A stretch of 64,000 bases of DNA from Theocolax elegans. Lineage: Eukaryota; Arthropoda; Insecta; Hymenoptera; Cerocephalidae. Location of the stretch: NCBI GenBank assembly GCA_026168455.1, contig CM047428.1, positions 909,387-973,386 on the forward strand, written 5' to 3'. The notes below the pieces were generated by a model. That model was not told the origin of the DNA and did not search any database. It saw only the letters and a program-made list of their open reading frames with translations. Position numbers and translations under genes: made by a program. Positions within the stretch are counted from its first letter, which is position 1. Each line of letters starts with the position of its first letter. Below, in pieces: positions 43,699 to 58,193 of the stretch.

Positions 43699-45281
43699 TC
43701 GGTAGATACCTGAACTCGAATTGGATCACCTTCAGGTACCAATCCAATGCTCTATGGACTGAGCTAGCGCTTAGCCTAAAGAAATTACTTATTTTTCCAC
43801 AAATATACATGATATTGTTGAAAGATTTTGGTTAGTACATCACGTGGTTACAAAGCAACGTATATCGAAGATACTGTTGACCTACAAATACTTTAACTTA
43901 TTGGCAAGGATGCACCTCACCTAATAAAAGTTATAAGCGGCACTAAACGCGGACACTAACATGGAGAAGCCACACTTTCTGGAAAACGGATCCTTACCAA
44001 ACTCTAGGATATGATTTTTACTATAAAAATATGAAGAAAGCCGAAGTTTTAGTGTCAAATAAATAATTAATCATTACATCAATAACTATGGCGCTCAACT
44101 CTGATTTTGTGTGGTAAAAACTCTATCTTTTTTTAATTGTCCAAAATTATTGTCGAATACGAACTCAGCCTACCTGATGACAGCGCCACTTCTGCTCGCA
44201 AATTCCCGGGTGGCGGATTTGGCAAGCTATCAGTACAGACTCCCCTTAACTCCGAAAGCTTTTGTTCGACCTGCATCGAAATCTATTTTATATCCGATTC
44301 AGTTTTTGGGAAGACGGAGCACCGACGCTCCGAATACCGAAGCTAAATTTTGAAATTTAAAAACTCTTATTTCCAGCCGATTAGACGGTTTTGAACGGTT
44401 AACGAGGAGGTGAGGTAATTTTAGCTCGTCGTAGAGTAGCTCGATTAATTCGAAACTCCTTGTCATTTAAAACGACTAAGCCGGACGTAATCGTCCGATT
44501 TGAATCTGCCGCGTACGATATACGGTGAAATTTTGATGACGGATCAGGCGTGTAATACTGTCAAGATTTGAACTGTAATACTATCTGTGTGAAATCCTGT
44601 GCGAAAAGAAAATATACCAGATATAACATAACGAAAATTGAGGATATATTGTGGTAAGTTAAAATTATTTTTTGGACATTAATTCTAAATGACATTAATT
44701 TAATGACGTCTTTATTAACAAAAACACGTTTCTTTACACAGGTTTTACATAAATAATATAAAATTTTAATTTAAAAATTGAAGCAGGTCTTGTTTAACTT
44801 ACCGGAAGATTTATTATATCAGAATTATCCGGTTATTAATTATCAAGCGATTGCTCTAGATCGACTCCTCTTAGTTCTATTTTCTGTATGAGTCAACAAA
44901 TTAAGCAGTTACACGTTTGAATGTAACCAGATTTATTTAAAATAACTCGAAGAGCATATTGCATTAACTGATAATTATAATACAGGCATAGACCTTAGAA
45001 TAGAAAATAAATTTATTTATCTTAGAAAGTCATTTCGAGGTGAGAAGCCTTGATTAAAATTAAAGAACAAATTTATAATGCATTTTAATCAATTTTAATA
45101 AAACATAATTTACATATCGATTATCTGAAAATTTTATTTGCAAAAAGAAAATACAATTTAGAAAATATTTGTGGAAAAGATGTAAATAATTAATTAATAA
45201 TTTTTATTGCAATAGTTTTAAATTCTATTACATTCGCGTGGATTGGAATCATAATTAATTAAATATGTAGTCGTAGTAAAT
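43699..45281. other. Non-coding stretch with one repeat fragment
   Basis: About 43965-44040 is a third copy of the AGGATATGATTT...ACTATA repeat (also near 15375 and 21735). Short ORFs at 44111-44353 lie in a GC-richer patch and show no known domain. Confidence 0.4.
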
Positions 45282-45294
45282 AAAAATCGTTATG

Positions 45295-45519
45295 CCTCTA
45301 AGATTAGAGGCCTGCGATGGCTCGGTCGGTAGGGCGTCGGGCTCGTAATCTGGAGGTCCCAGGTTCGATTCCCGGCCCCGGCCGATTAATACAAGCACCA
45401 CTGGCGAATGTATTTTCAACAAGTGCTTTCTTCACAAATACCTCGTAAATGACCTCAGTTGCTGATTAGCACCGGTTTGGGAGCATAAAAAGAGCGACGT
45501 TAAAATAATAAAACAAAAA
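45295..45519 (+). mobile_element. Full-length tRNA-derived SINE
   Basis: The tRNA-like head has A box TGGCTCGGTCGG (45318-45329) and B box GGTTCGATTCC (45362-45372). A ~100-bp body follows, ending in GAGCATAAAAAGAGCGACG and an A-rich tail. A 13-bp target-site duplication AAAAATCGTTATG flanks it (45282-45294 and 45520-45532). A head-only copy is at 2577-2679 and a truncated copy at 17121-17270. Confidence 0.88.
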
Positions 45520-45532
45520 AAAAATCGTTATG

Positions 45533-46418
45533 TTAATGAACCTAAAAATTTTGGATAAAATTGAATACTAATTAAATTTATTTAAAGAATAAGTTAAGGC
45601 TCATTTTCACTTTCTGGCATAATAAATTATTAATTCCTGCAGAATTGTTCTCTGAATATAAATCTACCTTTTCTTTCCATACTATAAAAATACAAATCGA
45701 AAATCTCTAAAATTGTAACTCGATTTTGAAATTATGTGATTATTTATTTAATTAAATCATTTATAAATCACAAAATGACCATTTCGAAAACAAGAATTTT
45801 GCAAACCAAAGAAAAAACAAACAAACTACGCTTAATAGCCTGACTTTTCGACAAATCCATAAACGTCAAGCGGGAAGTCAAGACGTTTCGCGTTAGCCGC
45901 GTACAACTACGGACGTATATCGGTGAAAATATGAATGTTTAATAACACGGGAATCCTTAAGACGATAGTGGGGTATGTAATAAGCGAGATCGGTGAATGT
46001 ATAATAAAGTGACTAATGTTGCTGTTACGACAGCCTCTACGTATACATATACATATATATATATACCTATATAGTATACCTTTAGCAGTAAAGTAGGTAA
46101 CGAGCAATTTTCATAATCTACCACCTATATACATTTAAATTTATGGGCTAGTAAAACAAATCACCGAGTTTTAACAAATGTATACTATTTTTTTTAAATA
46201 AATGTATAATTATATATATATATACGCGGATCGTTGAATTTTTATCGTCCGTGCAGCAGTATTGTTATTGATGAACAAATGATAATTTTCACATCGCAAT
46301 GTTTTAATATGGAAATTTTTTTATCTTCGTCGGGATATATATACCGATCTCTTCAATTCAAGGTAATACAGTAATATGTGTGTGTAATTTCTTTTTATTT
46401 TAAATAGTTAGAGCCGAC
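45533..46418. other. Non-coding AT-rich stretch
   Basis: No gene or repeat family recognised; it contains TA-rich microsatellites near 46045-46070 and 46210-46225. Confidence 0.4.
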
Positions 46419-48258
46419 TCAACTTTACCTAAGGATACATAGGAATGCATTATACCCTGATTTGAGAAAGACAAGTGAAAAACGGTACTCGTCAAATCTT
46501 TAAAAATATTTAATAATAATAACAATAATAACAATAATAACAATAATATTAACATGTTGAAAAAATATTCTATACAAATTTAACTGTAATTGTTATTAAA
46601 TAATTTAATAATTAATTATATTATTAATATACCTATAAAGTAATTTGTAGACGAAAATATTTGAATATTTTGTTAGATGAGATGACCGTATAAGTAAAAG
46701 ATGAAAGTGTCATAAAGATTGAGATGGATTTTGGCGACAAAGAGATACAGAAAATACACTACAGATATTTAAAAATGAAAATTAAAGTTTACATTTTTTA
46801 TTAAAATAACTACTATTTATATAGTGAATAATAAATTTAATTAAATCAATAACATATTGGTTCTAATAGTTTCAAACGAATATTTGTTCGAAACTAATAT
46901 ATAATGTTGAAGTTTCAAAAATCGAATGTGTATCTTTTAATTGAATTTTTTTGATCTTAATAAATATTTCTTAGTTTTAATAACGAATATTCGTTTGCGG
47001 CTACATTCAAACAAACGTTTTATTGAATTTACTAAATTATTTTACAGCGTACGTTAAAAATTAAAAAGTTTTTGCGTTATCGTTCGTTTTTAGTTAATAA
47101 TGAAAAAAGCTTGAAACTATGGTAGCTGTATTTACTTTGTAATTAATAAGTTAAAAATAATCACTAAATTTTAAACGATTTTACTGAACGAGAGTAAATC
47201 TCACTTGATAAAAAAAATAGTATAGATTTTGTGTACATAATTTCTTTGAGGATTCGAATCTTCGAAATTAAGTTTTTTTTATTAAATTTGAAATACTTTT
47301 TTAATATATGTATGTAAGAAATTTGTATTAGTCAAAAAAACCTCAAAAACACCTCGACGTTGAAGATACATACCCTGACGAGGATGGAAAATTCGGATCG
47401 AAAATATGTCGCCAAATAAAAATTATAGTTTATTCGAAACCTCTTCAAAAACAAAATATAATTATATACGAGCAGTATATCGATTTTTCGTTTTGTCTCG
47501 AGGTTGAATTTTCGATTTATTATTAGTCACGGAGAGGGGGGAAGGGGAGGCGGGTTCAATGAGATTTTAGATTAAAAACGAGGTACGACGAAGATATTAC
47601 ACGAGGTTTATATTGAATTTTCGGGTGATAGGTCGATACAAGATTTTTCGTTAATAACGCATTAATAAAGGAGTTAAATTAAATTTTTAACCTTTAGGGA
47701 TTCGAGCACGCGAACGTTTAATATTTACGCTCCATTGCGTAGAGGCGTTTGACTCGCTTCTCCGTCTAAATAAACGGAATATTAAAGGAAAGAGAGAGAG
47801 AGAGAGAGAGAGAGAAGGAGCGAGGGAGGGAAGGTAAAAAGAAATAAACACCGCGAGAGTGAAATATTTTTTAATGAGTTTCTCTGGTAGAAAAAGCACC
47901 TGCGTAAGAGAAAATAAAGACAATCTGTTTTTTTTTATTTCCTTCTTTCATCCTACCGGACGTGGCAAGACGCATAATTGCACTGCGCGCGAACTCGAAA
48001 CCTCGTCGTTTTGCAATTGCCGCAGGAGCGAACGCTTTGCACGCGATGTCGAACGCGTTGCGGTTCAACGGACCGAGATTTTAATGCCTTTAAAAAGAGA
48101 GAGAGAGAGAGACAGCGTGTTTTGCGTACACGCATTCGTGATCCTCCTCTCCTCTTAGTTGAAGGTTGAAAATTTCGACACGCGCAATTTCAGAAAAGTG
48201 ATATCAACTTTTAATTGAGCTTATTACTTCTGTCCTCTTTTCTTTACCCGCATCGACT

Positions 48259-48309
<51 letters not shown>

Positions 48310-49838
48310 CTCTCTCTCTCTCTTTCTCTTTTTTAATTAGTGCGGTAGAGCGTCCGTTTTGTAAAAGTCTCAAAGGGGAGGACGGAAGTTTTAATTTTCA
48401 AGTTTAAGTCGATGGGTAACGGGTATCGAACCGTGTAATCGGATTATCAATTTCGTATATATCGAATTATTTTCTTCTTTCAATTTTAAGAAATCAACTT
48501 TACCTAAGGATACATAGGAATGCATTATACCCTGATTTGAGAAAGACAAGTGAAAAACGGTACTCGTCAAATCTTTAAAAATATTTAATAATGATAACAA
48601 TAATAACAATAATAACAATAATATTAACATGTTGAAAAAATATTCTATACAAATTTAACTGTAATTGTTATTAAATAATTTAATAATTAATTATATTATT
48701 AATATACCTATAAAGTAATTTGTAGACGAAAATATTTGTAGATGAGACCGTATAAGTAAAAGATGAAAGTGTCATAAAGATTGATGGATTTTGGCGACAA
48801 AGAGATACAGAAAATACACTACAGATATTTAAAAATGAAAATTAAAGTTTATATTTTTTATTAAAATAACTTCTATTTATATGAATAATAAATTTAATTA
48901 AATCAATAACATATTGGTTCTAATCAAACGAATATTTGTTCGAAACTAATATATAATGTTGAAGTTTCAAAAATCGAATGTGTATCTTTTAATTGAATTT
49001 TTTTGATCTTAATAAATATTTCTTAGTTTTAATAACGAATATTCGTTTGCGGCTACATTCAAACAAACGTTTTATTGAATTTACTAAATTATTTTACAGC
49101 GTACGTTAAAAATTAAAAAGTTTTTGCGTTATCGTTCGTTTTTAGTTAATAATGAAAAAAGCTTGAAACTATGGTAGCTGTATTTACTTTGTAATTAATA
49201 AGTTAAAAATAAACACTAAATTTTAAACGATTTTGCTGAACGAGAGTAAATCTCACTTGATAAAAAAATATAGATTTTGTGTACATAATTTCTTTGAGGA
49301 TTCGAATCTTCGAAATTAAGTTGTTTTTTTTTTATTAAATTTGAAATACTTTTTTAATATATGTATGTAAGAAATTTGTATTAGTCAAAAAAACCTTAAA
49401 AACACCTCGACGTTGAAGATACATACCTTGACGAGGATGGAAAATTCGGATCGAAAATATGTCGCCAAATAAACTTATAGTTTGTTCGAAACCTCTTCAA
49501 AAACAAAATATAATTATATACGAGCAGTATATCGATTTTTCATTTTGTCTCGAGGTTGAATTTTCGATTTATTATCAGTCACGGAGAGGGGGGAAGGGGA
49601 GGCGAGTTCAATGAGATTTTAGATTAAAAACGAGGTACGACGAAGATATTACACGAGGTTTATATTGAATTTTCGGGTGATAGGTCGATACAAGATTTTT
49701 CGTTAATAACGCATTAATAAAGGAGTTAAATTAAATTTTTAACCTTTAGGGATTCGAGCACGCGAACGTTTAATATTTACGCTCCATTGCGTAGAGGCGT
49801 TTGACTCGCTTCTCCGTCTAAATAAACGGAATATTAAA

Positions 49839-49880
<42 letters not shown>

Positions 49881-50522
49881 TAGGAGCGAGAGAGGGAAGG
49901 TAAAAAGAAATAAACACCGCGAGAGTGAAATATTTTTTAATGAGTTTCTCTGGTAGAAAAAGCACCTGCGTAAGAGAAAATAAAGACAATCTGTTTTTTT
50001 TTATTTCCTTCTTTCATCCTACCGGACGTGGCAAGACGCATAATTGCACTGCGCGCGAACTCGAAACCTCGTCGTTTTGCAATTGCCGCAGGAGCAAACG
50101 CTTTGCACGCGATGTCGAACGCGTTGCGGTTCAACGGACCGAGATTTTAATGCCTTTAAAAAGAGAGAGAGAGAGAGAGACAGCGTGTTTTGCGTACACG
50201 CATTCGTGATCCTCCTCTCCTCTTAGTTGAAGGTTGAAAATTTTCGACACGCGCAATTTCAGAAAAGTGATATCAACTTTTAATTGAGCTTATTACTTCT
50301 GTCCTCTTTTCTTTACCCGCATCGACTTCTCTCTCTCTCTCTCTCTCTTTCTCTTTTTTAATTAGTGCGGTAGAGCGTCCGTTTTGTAAAAGTCTCAAAG
50401 GGGAGGACGGAAGTTTTAATTTTCAAAGTTTAAGTCGATGGGTAACGGGTATCGAACCGTGTAATCGGATTATCAATTTCGTATATATCGAATTATTTTC
50501 TTTCTTTCAATTTTAAGAAATC
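46419..50522 (+). repeat. Tandem duplication, two ~2.07-kb copies
   Basis: Copy 1 is 46419-48493 and copy 2 is 48494-50522; both start TCAACTTTACCTAAGGATAC. They are almost identical, differing by scattered substitutions, small indels and different lengths of the (GA)n and (TC)n tracts near the end (a ~60-bp CT-rich block of copy 1 is absent from copy 2). The paired ORFs 47859-48158 and 49925-50209 are copies of the same frame with no known domain. The near-identity implies a recent event, or an assembly artefact. Confidence 0.88.
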
Positions 50523-50620
50523 GTCTGTAAATATATATTTTGATATTAACGTTACTTTTGTTTTTTTTAAATAATGAATAAAATATGGTAAGATGTTGGG
50601 TATAAGTTACGTATATATAT

Positions 50621-50843
50621 ATATTGTTACGTACGTAACATCGATACGCGGCTCGGCGCGTGTGTGAGAACGGTGTAGGATGACCGAAACGCGAAATATC
50701 ATGACGAATGCAACTACAACAAGAAATCGCGGACGGTGTCCTAGTGGTTAGGTCTCGTGACTGGAAACTCGCGGATCCTCGGTTCGAGTCCCGGCGTCCG
50801 ATCAATTTTTTATTCGGTCCTCTCCTATCACCTACTCCATACG

Positions 50844-50860
<17 letters not shown>
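50621..50860 (+). mobile_element. tRNA-like repeat between two tandem duplications
   Basis: The core has A-box-like TGTCCTAGTGGTTAGG and B box GGTTCGAGTCCC. Six of seven acceptor-stem positions still pair (CGGACGG with GCGTCCG), but the T stem is mismatched and no clean anticodon arm forms. The 5' part (GAGAACGGTGTAGGATGACC) matches the repeat at 7946. The ends are weakly inverted (ATATTGTTACGTACG and CATACGCAACAATAT), so it may be a SINE or a tRNA-bearing inverted-repeat element. Confidence 0.65.
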
Positions 50861-50883
<23 letters not shown>

Positions 50884-53800
50884 ATAGAAATAATGTGGTA
50901 TAGATTCGATCCAGTTCAGGACCTCTAATATTTTATTCTATAAAAAAAATAATTAAGAGTTTAAACCGAAGTTCCGTGAGCATTTGAATTCGTACAAAAA
51001 TTTACAAACACAAACAGAATGTTTACACGTGTGATTAAAATAAATTCTATTATCGTAAGAAAATATGATGGAGGTATAACTCGGAATTGAAATGGAGTTC
51101 TTTAAACATTTGATATTGATATAAGAATTTGCAAACATTAATTAAATTTAACTAGGAAATCTCGTAAAATCTATAAAGTTCTTATGTACAATCCTCATTT
51201 GGTAAACTGTACCAAAGTGAAGTTAATCTGGACCTGATGAGGATCTGATTTCCATTATTCTCCAAAATTATTATTTATCATTTATCAGAATATTTGTTAA
51301 CTTATTTTAAATCTAATTAATTTTTTATTTTTTTTTATTTTTTTAACGTTGCTTTTTTTATAATTTCAACTGGTGCTTAATAAGATGAATATTTAAATAT
51401 ATTTTTAAATTGTTGGAAAATTGTTTCTTCTACATTTAAGAATGAACACATTAACATGAGTCCGTACAATCGTGTGATACATACACTTATAAATCCTTAG
51501 TCTGTTAATTTATTTTAGGATTTAAAAATATTTTTATTATTAGCATTATTTATGGAGAAAAATCTAATTTACGACCAATTACGTCATTGCGTTGTTTACC
51601 TTTCATTTAAAAATGTGTGAATGCATAAAATTAGTAGTAATTTTGAATCTTAAGAGTACTACAATTTAATGGAATTTCGACAAAAAAATAAACATGAAAA
51701 AAATAGATTATTTACCTAAGCGGAATTCTTTTTAAGTAGATGAGCCAAGTAGAAAATCTGATTGTTCGAATGTGATTCCTTTATAATCAAGAGGAATCTG
51801 TTTGATTTTAGAAAATTGATCTTTTTCGACTTATACTTGCTCATTTTTACGAAAAGAAATTTCGCTCGATTACAGAGAATTCACTTTGTAGCAAGTAGAT
51901 TTTATTTTTGTGTTATATTGACCGGACGATCAACGCAGTAACATGTAATTTTTTAATTCCTAACGTCAATTCCATTTATGTTGAAAAAGACAAATGCACG
52001 AAGAATACTGATCCAAAGCAAAAAAAATATAGGCTAATAATTATAAGCACTCCTCGAACACATGATGGAAATCCTCGTTTAAATGCACGGGTCATCGGTA
52101 GATTTCAGGGTGTACGTCAGGTAAACACGACGCGCCTTTTGAAAATATATATGTATCTTGATTTTTGTTGTTTTTTTTACCTCCGCTGGTCGCTCTCTCC
52201 GTTTAAATGAGTAAACGTGATTTTTTTTGGTATTACCGAATCGCAAATATAAAACTGTTATTTACCCAGGTATTCCCGAACGTTATATTAAACTCGTTTA
52301 AACACAAACTCGCGGATGTGAAGTTTATTAAGTGAACGTTTGGATGTCTATATATATACATATATTCTCTTTCTCTCCTCCTCTGCACCGTGCCACTTTA
52401 ATGAGCGTGAAATTTTTTGTTTCTTTTCTATAAAGGAGTTTACGCAGATACCTCACGGTTCTCATTTTATTTGTCTAGTGGAAACATCGTGTAATATCCT
52501 TGGGTTTAATAGCTTAAAATTTACACGGATTTCTTAACCAAAATGCAATGTGATTACGTTGTAAAAGTTTTACATTTTTTATTTCCTGCAGGTTGAAGGT
52601 TTCTTTGGTTTATCCATACATATACATACCGATCTAGTCTATACACGAGTGAATAACTCTTGATGGCTGATCGTAATAGAGTTGTACTACTTAAATTTAT
52701 TTACGTACGTTTTGTTGCTTTTTTGGGGCGATTGATGTAGATGGAGAACATTTTTTGGGTGAGAACGATTAAGTTTTTAGTAACTTCGGGACATACCCGA
52801 AACTTGATACTATTTACTGTATTTTACATAGTGAAGGTTTAGGTACAAATTATGGTCGAAAATTACTGTAATATTCTATAGTGATTGTAAGACAATCGAT
52901 CGATTTAATTGCTTGTCATCGTAAACATTTAGAGAATCGAAAAAATACTATATATTTGTGTATCACTAAAACACCGTAAACTTTTCTCCTTTTTATTATA
53001 AATGTTATTATATAATTCAATGTGATTGTTTGTCGTTCTAAAATTTATTACTTATTAGTTTTAATCTTATTACTAACAAGGTATACTAATTTTATCTAAG
53101 TGAAAAAAAAAATATTCGTACGCATAAATTTTTACAACAATTATTATAAACAAACAATGATTCACAAAGAGAATTTTTAATAAAAATTATCAAAGCACCG
53201 CGATATTATGGGTTTGGTATGTGTATACATATACCTACAGATGTTCGAAAAAAAGTTAACCTAAAAATAATCACCGTGACAGCACTTTAAATTTAAAACC
53301 TGTATCAGCTGTTCGGTATAAATTAACATAATATTTCCAAGGTAATCGTTACAAATTGTACCGAGATATCACGGTAATTTTTGTTGTTAAAAAAAATATC
53401 TTTAAAAGAACGGTTATTAAAGTACGAAAACCTCTTTAACAAAATTGTATCTCTCTCAATCAACTCTGAACCTTTATCAATTACAATCGCAACGATAATT
53501 ACATAAATACAATCTGTTTTCTTTAATTTAATATTAAATTTTTGTTCATAAAAACGATAGATCCGTATAATCTTACATTACATTTATATCATCGAACGAT
53601 TAAATTTGCTTGCGTATAATAATAATAATGAATAATTTAAAAAAGATCGCACTGGCGGTCAAAACAACATTTGCGTAATAAAACAAAAATTTTTCCAAAT
53701 TTCTTTAACAAAAAGAAAGAACCCAAAAGTACATTTCTGAATTAAAAGAAAGCGTAACAAATAAATAATTAAAAATTGTTATCGCAGCTACATAATATCA

Positions 53801-56800
53801 AATCTCTCCGCGACGACGACACTCGAGATCGTTAAAGAAAGGATAAAAAAAAATCGAAACTACAAAGTGAACGTTAGGTTTGGTTGAACGCTCAGTTTCC
53901 GGTGGGACTCGAAAAGGAAATTCGATCTTCTTCCTCGATATGACGTTCTAAATTGCCGATGGGTAAGGGTATATCCTTAAGGTTAAACGACCGTCGTAAA
54001 TAGGTCGACACGTTCGATCCTCCACGACACACCGAAAGATTTCGACGATTGTTTCGGATATTGGACGACCGGCCGCGAAACACAAAAAAGGAGGAGGGAA
54101 GAAAGAATAAACCAACCATTCTCTAAGGAAGTGTTTAAATGTCCTTTTTGAATTTATTATTTACTTAACGTTTATTATCCATACGTACGGTTAAACGTTG
54201 ATGGAAGATTCGAGAAAGGTATATACAGACATTTTATTATCGACGTAAACAAATTGTTATCCTTTTACTTTTACTTTTTTTACTTTTTTAAACGCGTATA
54301 CGTTTTGCAACTAAACGTTTGCGTGTATGTATATCGCTATCGCGTTTATTTTTCGTACCCTGGAAAAAAAGGAATTTATCGAATTTTCAACGAAATGTGC
54401 AGCGTCACCGAGGATCCAATACGAAAATGATCGATTCGTTTATTCAATCGATGGAAATGTATTTCCAATTGAAATTCGAGTTGAGTGTGTTGCGATTAAT
54501 TAACGTTTTTGCGAGTTTATTCTATCACCTTACTCCATACGCAACAATATATATATATATATATATCGAATAGAAATAATGTGGTATAGATTCGATCCAG
54601 TTCAGGACCTCTAATATTTTATTCTATAAAAAAAATAATTAAGAGTTTAAACCGAAGTTCCGTGAGCATTTGAATTCGTACAAAAATTTACAAACACAAA
54701 CAGAATGTTTACACGTGTGATTAAAATAAATTCTATTATCGTAAGAAATATGATGGAGGTATAACTCGGAATTGAAATGGAGTTCTTTAAACATTTGATA
54801 TTGGTATAAGAATTTGCAAACATTAATTAAATTTAACTAGGAAATCTCGTAAAATCTATAAAGTTCTTATATACTGTACCAAAGTGAAGTTAATCTGGAC
54901 CTGATGAGGATCTGATTTCCATTATTCTCCAAAATTATTATTTATCATTTATCAGAATATCTGTTAACTTATTTTAAATCTAATTAATTTTTTATTTTTT
55001 TTTATTTTTTTAACGTTGCTCTTTTTATAATTTCAACTGATGCTTAATAAGATGAATATTTAAATATATTTTTAAATTGTTGGAAAATTGTTTCTTCTAC
55101 ATTTAAGAATGAACACATTAACATAAGTCCGTACAATCGTGTGATACATACACTTATAAATCCTTAGTCTGTTAATTTATTTTAGGATTTAAAAATATTT
55201 TTATTATTAGCATTATTTATGGAGAAAAATCTAATTTACGACCAATTACGTCATTGCGTTGTTTACCTTTCATTTAAAAATGTGTGAATGCATAAAATTA
55301 GTAGTAATTTTTGAATCTTAAGAGTACTACAATTTAATGGAATTTCGACAAAAAAATAAACATGAAAAAAATAGATTATTTACCTAAGCGGAATTCTTTT
55401 TAAGTAGATGAGCCAAGTAGAAAATCTGATTGTTCGAATGTGATTCCTTTATAATCAAGAGGAATCTGTTTGATTTTAGAAAATTGATCTTTTTCGACTT
55501 ATACTTGCTCATTTTTTACGAAAAGAAATTTCGCTCGATTACAGAGAATTCACTTTGTAGCAAGTAGATTTTATTTTTGTGTTATGTTGACCGGACGATC
55601 AACGCAGTAACATGTAATTTTTTAATTCCTAACGTCAATTCCATTTATGTTGAAGAAGACAAATGCACGAAGAATACTGATCCAAAGCAAAAAAAAAATA
55701 AGCTAATAATTATAAGCAGCCCTCGAACACATGATGGAAATCCTCGTTTAAATGCACGGGTCATCGGTAGATTTCAGGGTGTACGTCAGGTAAACACGAC
55801 GCGCCTTTTGAAAATATATATGTATCTTGATTTTTGTTGTTTTTTTTACCTCCGCTGGTCGCTCTCTCCGTTTAAATGAGTAAACGTGATTTTTTTTGGT
55901 ATTACCGAATCGCAAATATAAAACTGTTATTTACCCAGGTATTCCCGAACGTTATATTAAACTCGTTTAAACACAAACTCGCGGATGTGAAGTTTATTAA
56001 GTGAACGTTTGGATGTCTATATATATACATATATTCTCTTTCTCTCCTCCTCTGCACCGTGCCACTTTAATGAGCGTGAAATTTTTTGTTTCTTTTCTAT
56101 AAAGGAGTTTACGCAGATACCTCACGGTTCTCATTTTATTTGTCTAGTGGAAACATCGTGTAATATCCTTGGGTTTAATAGCTTAAAATTTACACGGATT
56201 TCTTAACCAAAATGCAATGTGATTACGTTGTAAAAGTTTTACATTTTTTATTTCCTGCAGGTTGAAGGTTTCTTTGGTTTATCCATACATATACATACCG
56301 ATCTAGTCTATACACGAGTGAATAACTCTTGATGGCTGATCGTAATAGAGTTGTACTACTTAAATTTATTTACGTACGTTTTGTTGCTTTTTTGGGGCGA
56401 TTGATGTAGATGGAGAACATTTTTTGGGTGAGAACGATTAAGTTTTTAGTAACTTCGGGACATACCCGAAACTTGATACTATTTACTGTATTTTACATAG
56501 TGAAGGTTTAGGTACAATTATGGTCGAAAATTACTGTAATATTCTATAGTGATTGTAAGACAATCGACGATTTAATTGCTTGTCATCGTAAACATTTAGA
56601 GAATCGAAAAAATACTATATATTTGTGTATCACTAAAACACCATAAACTTTTCTCCTTTTTTATTATAAATGTTATTATATAATTCAATGTGATTGTTTG
56701 TCGTTCTAAAATTTATTACTTATTAGTTTTAATCTTATTACTAACAAGGTATACTAATTTTATCTAAGTGAAAAAAAAAATATTCGTACGCATAAATTTT

Positions 56801-58193
56801 TACAACAATTATTATAAACAAACAATGATTCACAAAGAGAATTTTTTAATAAAAATTATCAAAGCACCGCGATAAATTATGGGTTTGGTATGTGTATACA
56901 TATACCTACAGATGTTCGAAAAAAAGTTAACCTAAAAATAATCACCGTGACAGCACTTTAAATTTAAAACCTGTATCAGCTGTTCGGTATAAATTAACAT
57001 AATATTTCCAAGGTAATCGTTACAAATTGTACCGAGATATCACGGTAATTTTTGTTGTTAAAAAAATATCTTTAAAAGAACGGTTATTAAAGTACGAAAA
57101 CCTCTTTAACAAAATTGTATCTCTCTCAATCAACTCTGAACCTTTATCAATTACAATCGCAACGATAATTACATAAATACAATCTGTTTTCTTTAATTTA
57201 ATATTAAATTTTTGTTCATAAAACGATAGATCCGTATAATCTTACATTACATTTATATCATCGAACGATTAAATTTGCTTGCGTATAATAATAATAATGA
57301 ATAATTTAAAAAAGATCGCACTGGCGGTCAAAACAACATTTGCGTAATAAAACAAAAATTTTTCCAAATTTCTTTAACAAAAAGAAAGAACCCAAAAGTA
57401 CATTTCTGAATTAAAAGAAAGCGTAACAAATAAATAATTAAAAATTGTTATCGCAGCTACATAATATCAAATCTCTCCGCGACGACGACACTCGAGATCG
57501 TTAAAGAAAGGATAAAAAAAATCGAAACTACAAAGTGAACGTTAGGTTTGGTTGAACGCTCAGTTTCCGGTGGGACTCGAAAAGGAAATTCGATCTTCTT
57601 CCTCGATATGACGTTCTAAATTGCCGATGGGTAAGGGTATATCCTTAAGGTTAAACGACCGTCGTAAATAGGTCGACACGTTCGATCCTCCACGACACAC
57701 CGAAAGATTTCGACGATTGTTTCGGATATTGGACGACCGGCCGCGAAACACAAAAAAAGGAGGAGGGAAGAAAGAATAAACCAACCATTCTCTAAGGAAG
57801 TGTTTAAATGTCCTTTTTGAATTTATTATTTACTTAACGTTTATTATCCATACGTACGGTTAAACGTTGATGGAAGATTCGAGAAAGGTATATACAGACA
57901 TTTTATTATCGACGTAAACAAATTGTTATCCTTTTACTTTTACTTTTTTTACTTTTTTAAACGCGTATACGTTTTGCAACTAAACGTTTTGCGTGTATGT
58001 ATATCGCTATCGCGTTTATTTTTCGTACCCTGGAAAAAAAAGGAATTTATCGAATTTTCAACGAAATGTGCAGCGTCACCGAGGATCCAATACGAAAATG
58101 ATCGATTCGTTTATTCAATCGATGGAAATGTATTTCCAATTGAAATTCGAGTTGAGTGTGTTGCGATTAATTAACGTTTTGCGAGTTTATTCT
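50825..58193 (+). repeat. Tandem duplication, two ~3.70-kb copies
   Basis: Copy 1 runs 50825-54521 and copy 2 runs 54522-58193; both begin CTATCACC(T)TACTCCATACGC, the last part of the tRNA-like repeat. Differences are few: single-base indels, a ~14-base deletion in copy 2 near 54870, and microsatellite length. ORFs occur in pairs (51908-52210 with 55577-55879; 52340-52537 with 56009-56206; 53892-54119 with 57560-57784). None has a recognisable domain, and their conservation simply reflects recent duplication. I see no gene I can support inside. Confidence 0.88.

Noticed and set aside
51908..57784. Conserved ORF pairs with nearly identical sequence
   Set aside because: Their conservation comes from a recent tandem duplication of the whole region, so it is not evidence of coding function.
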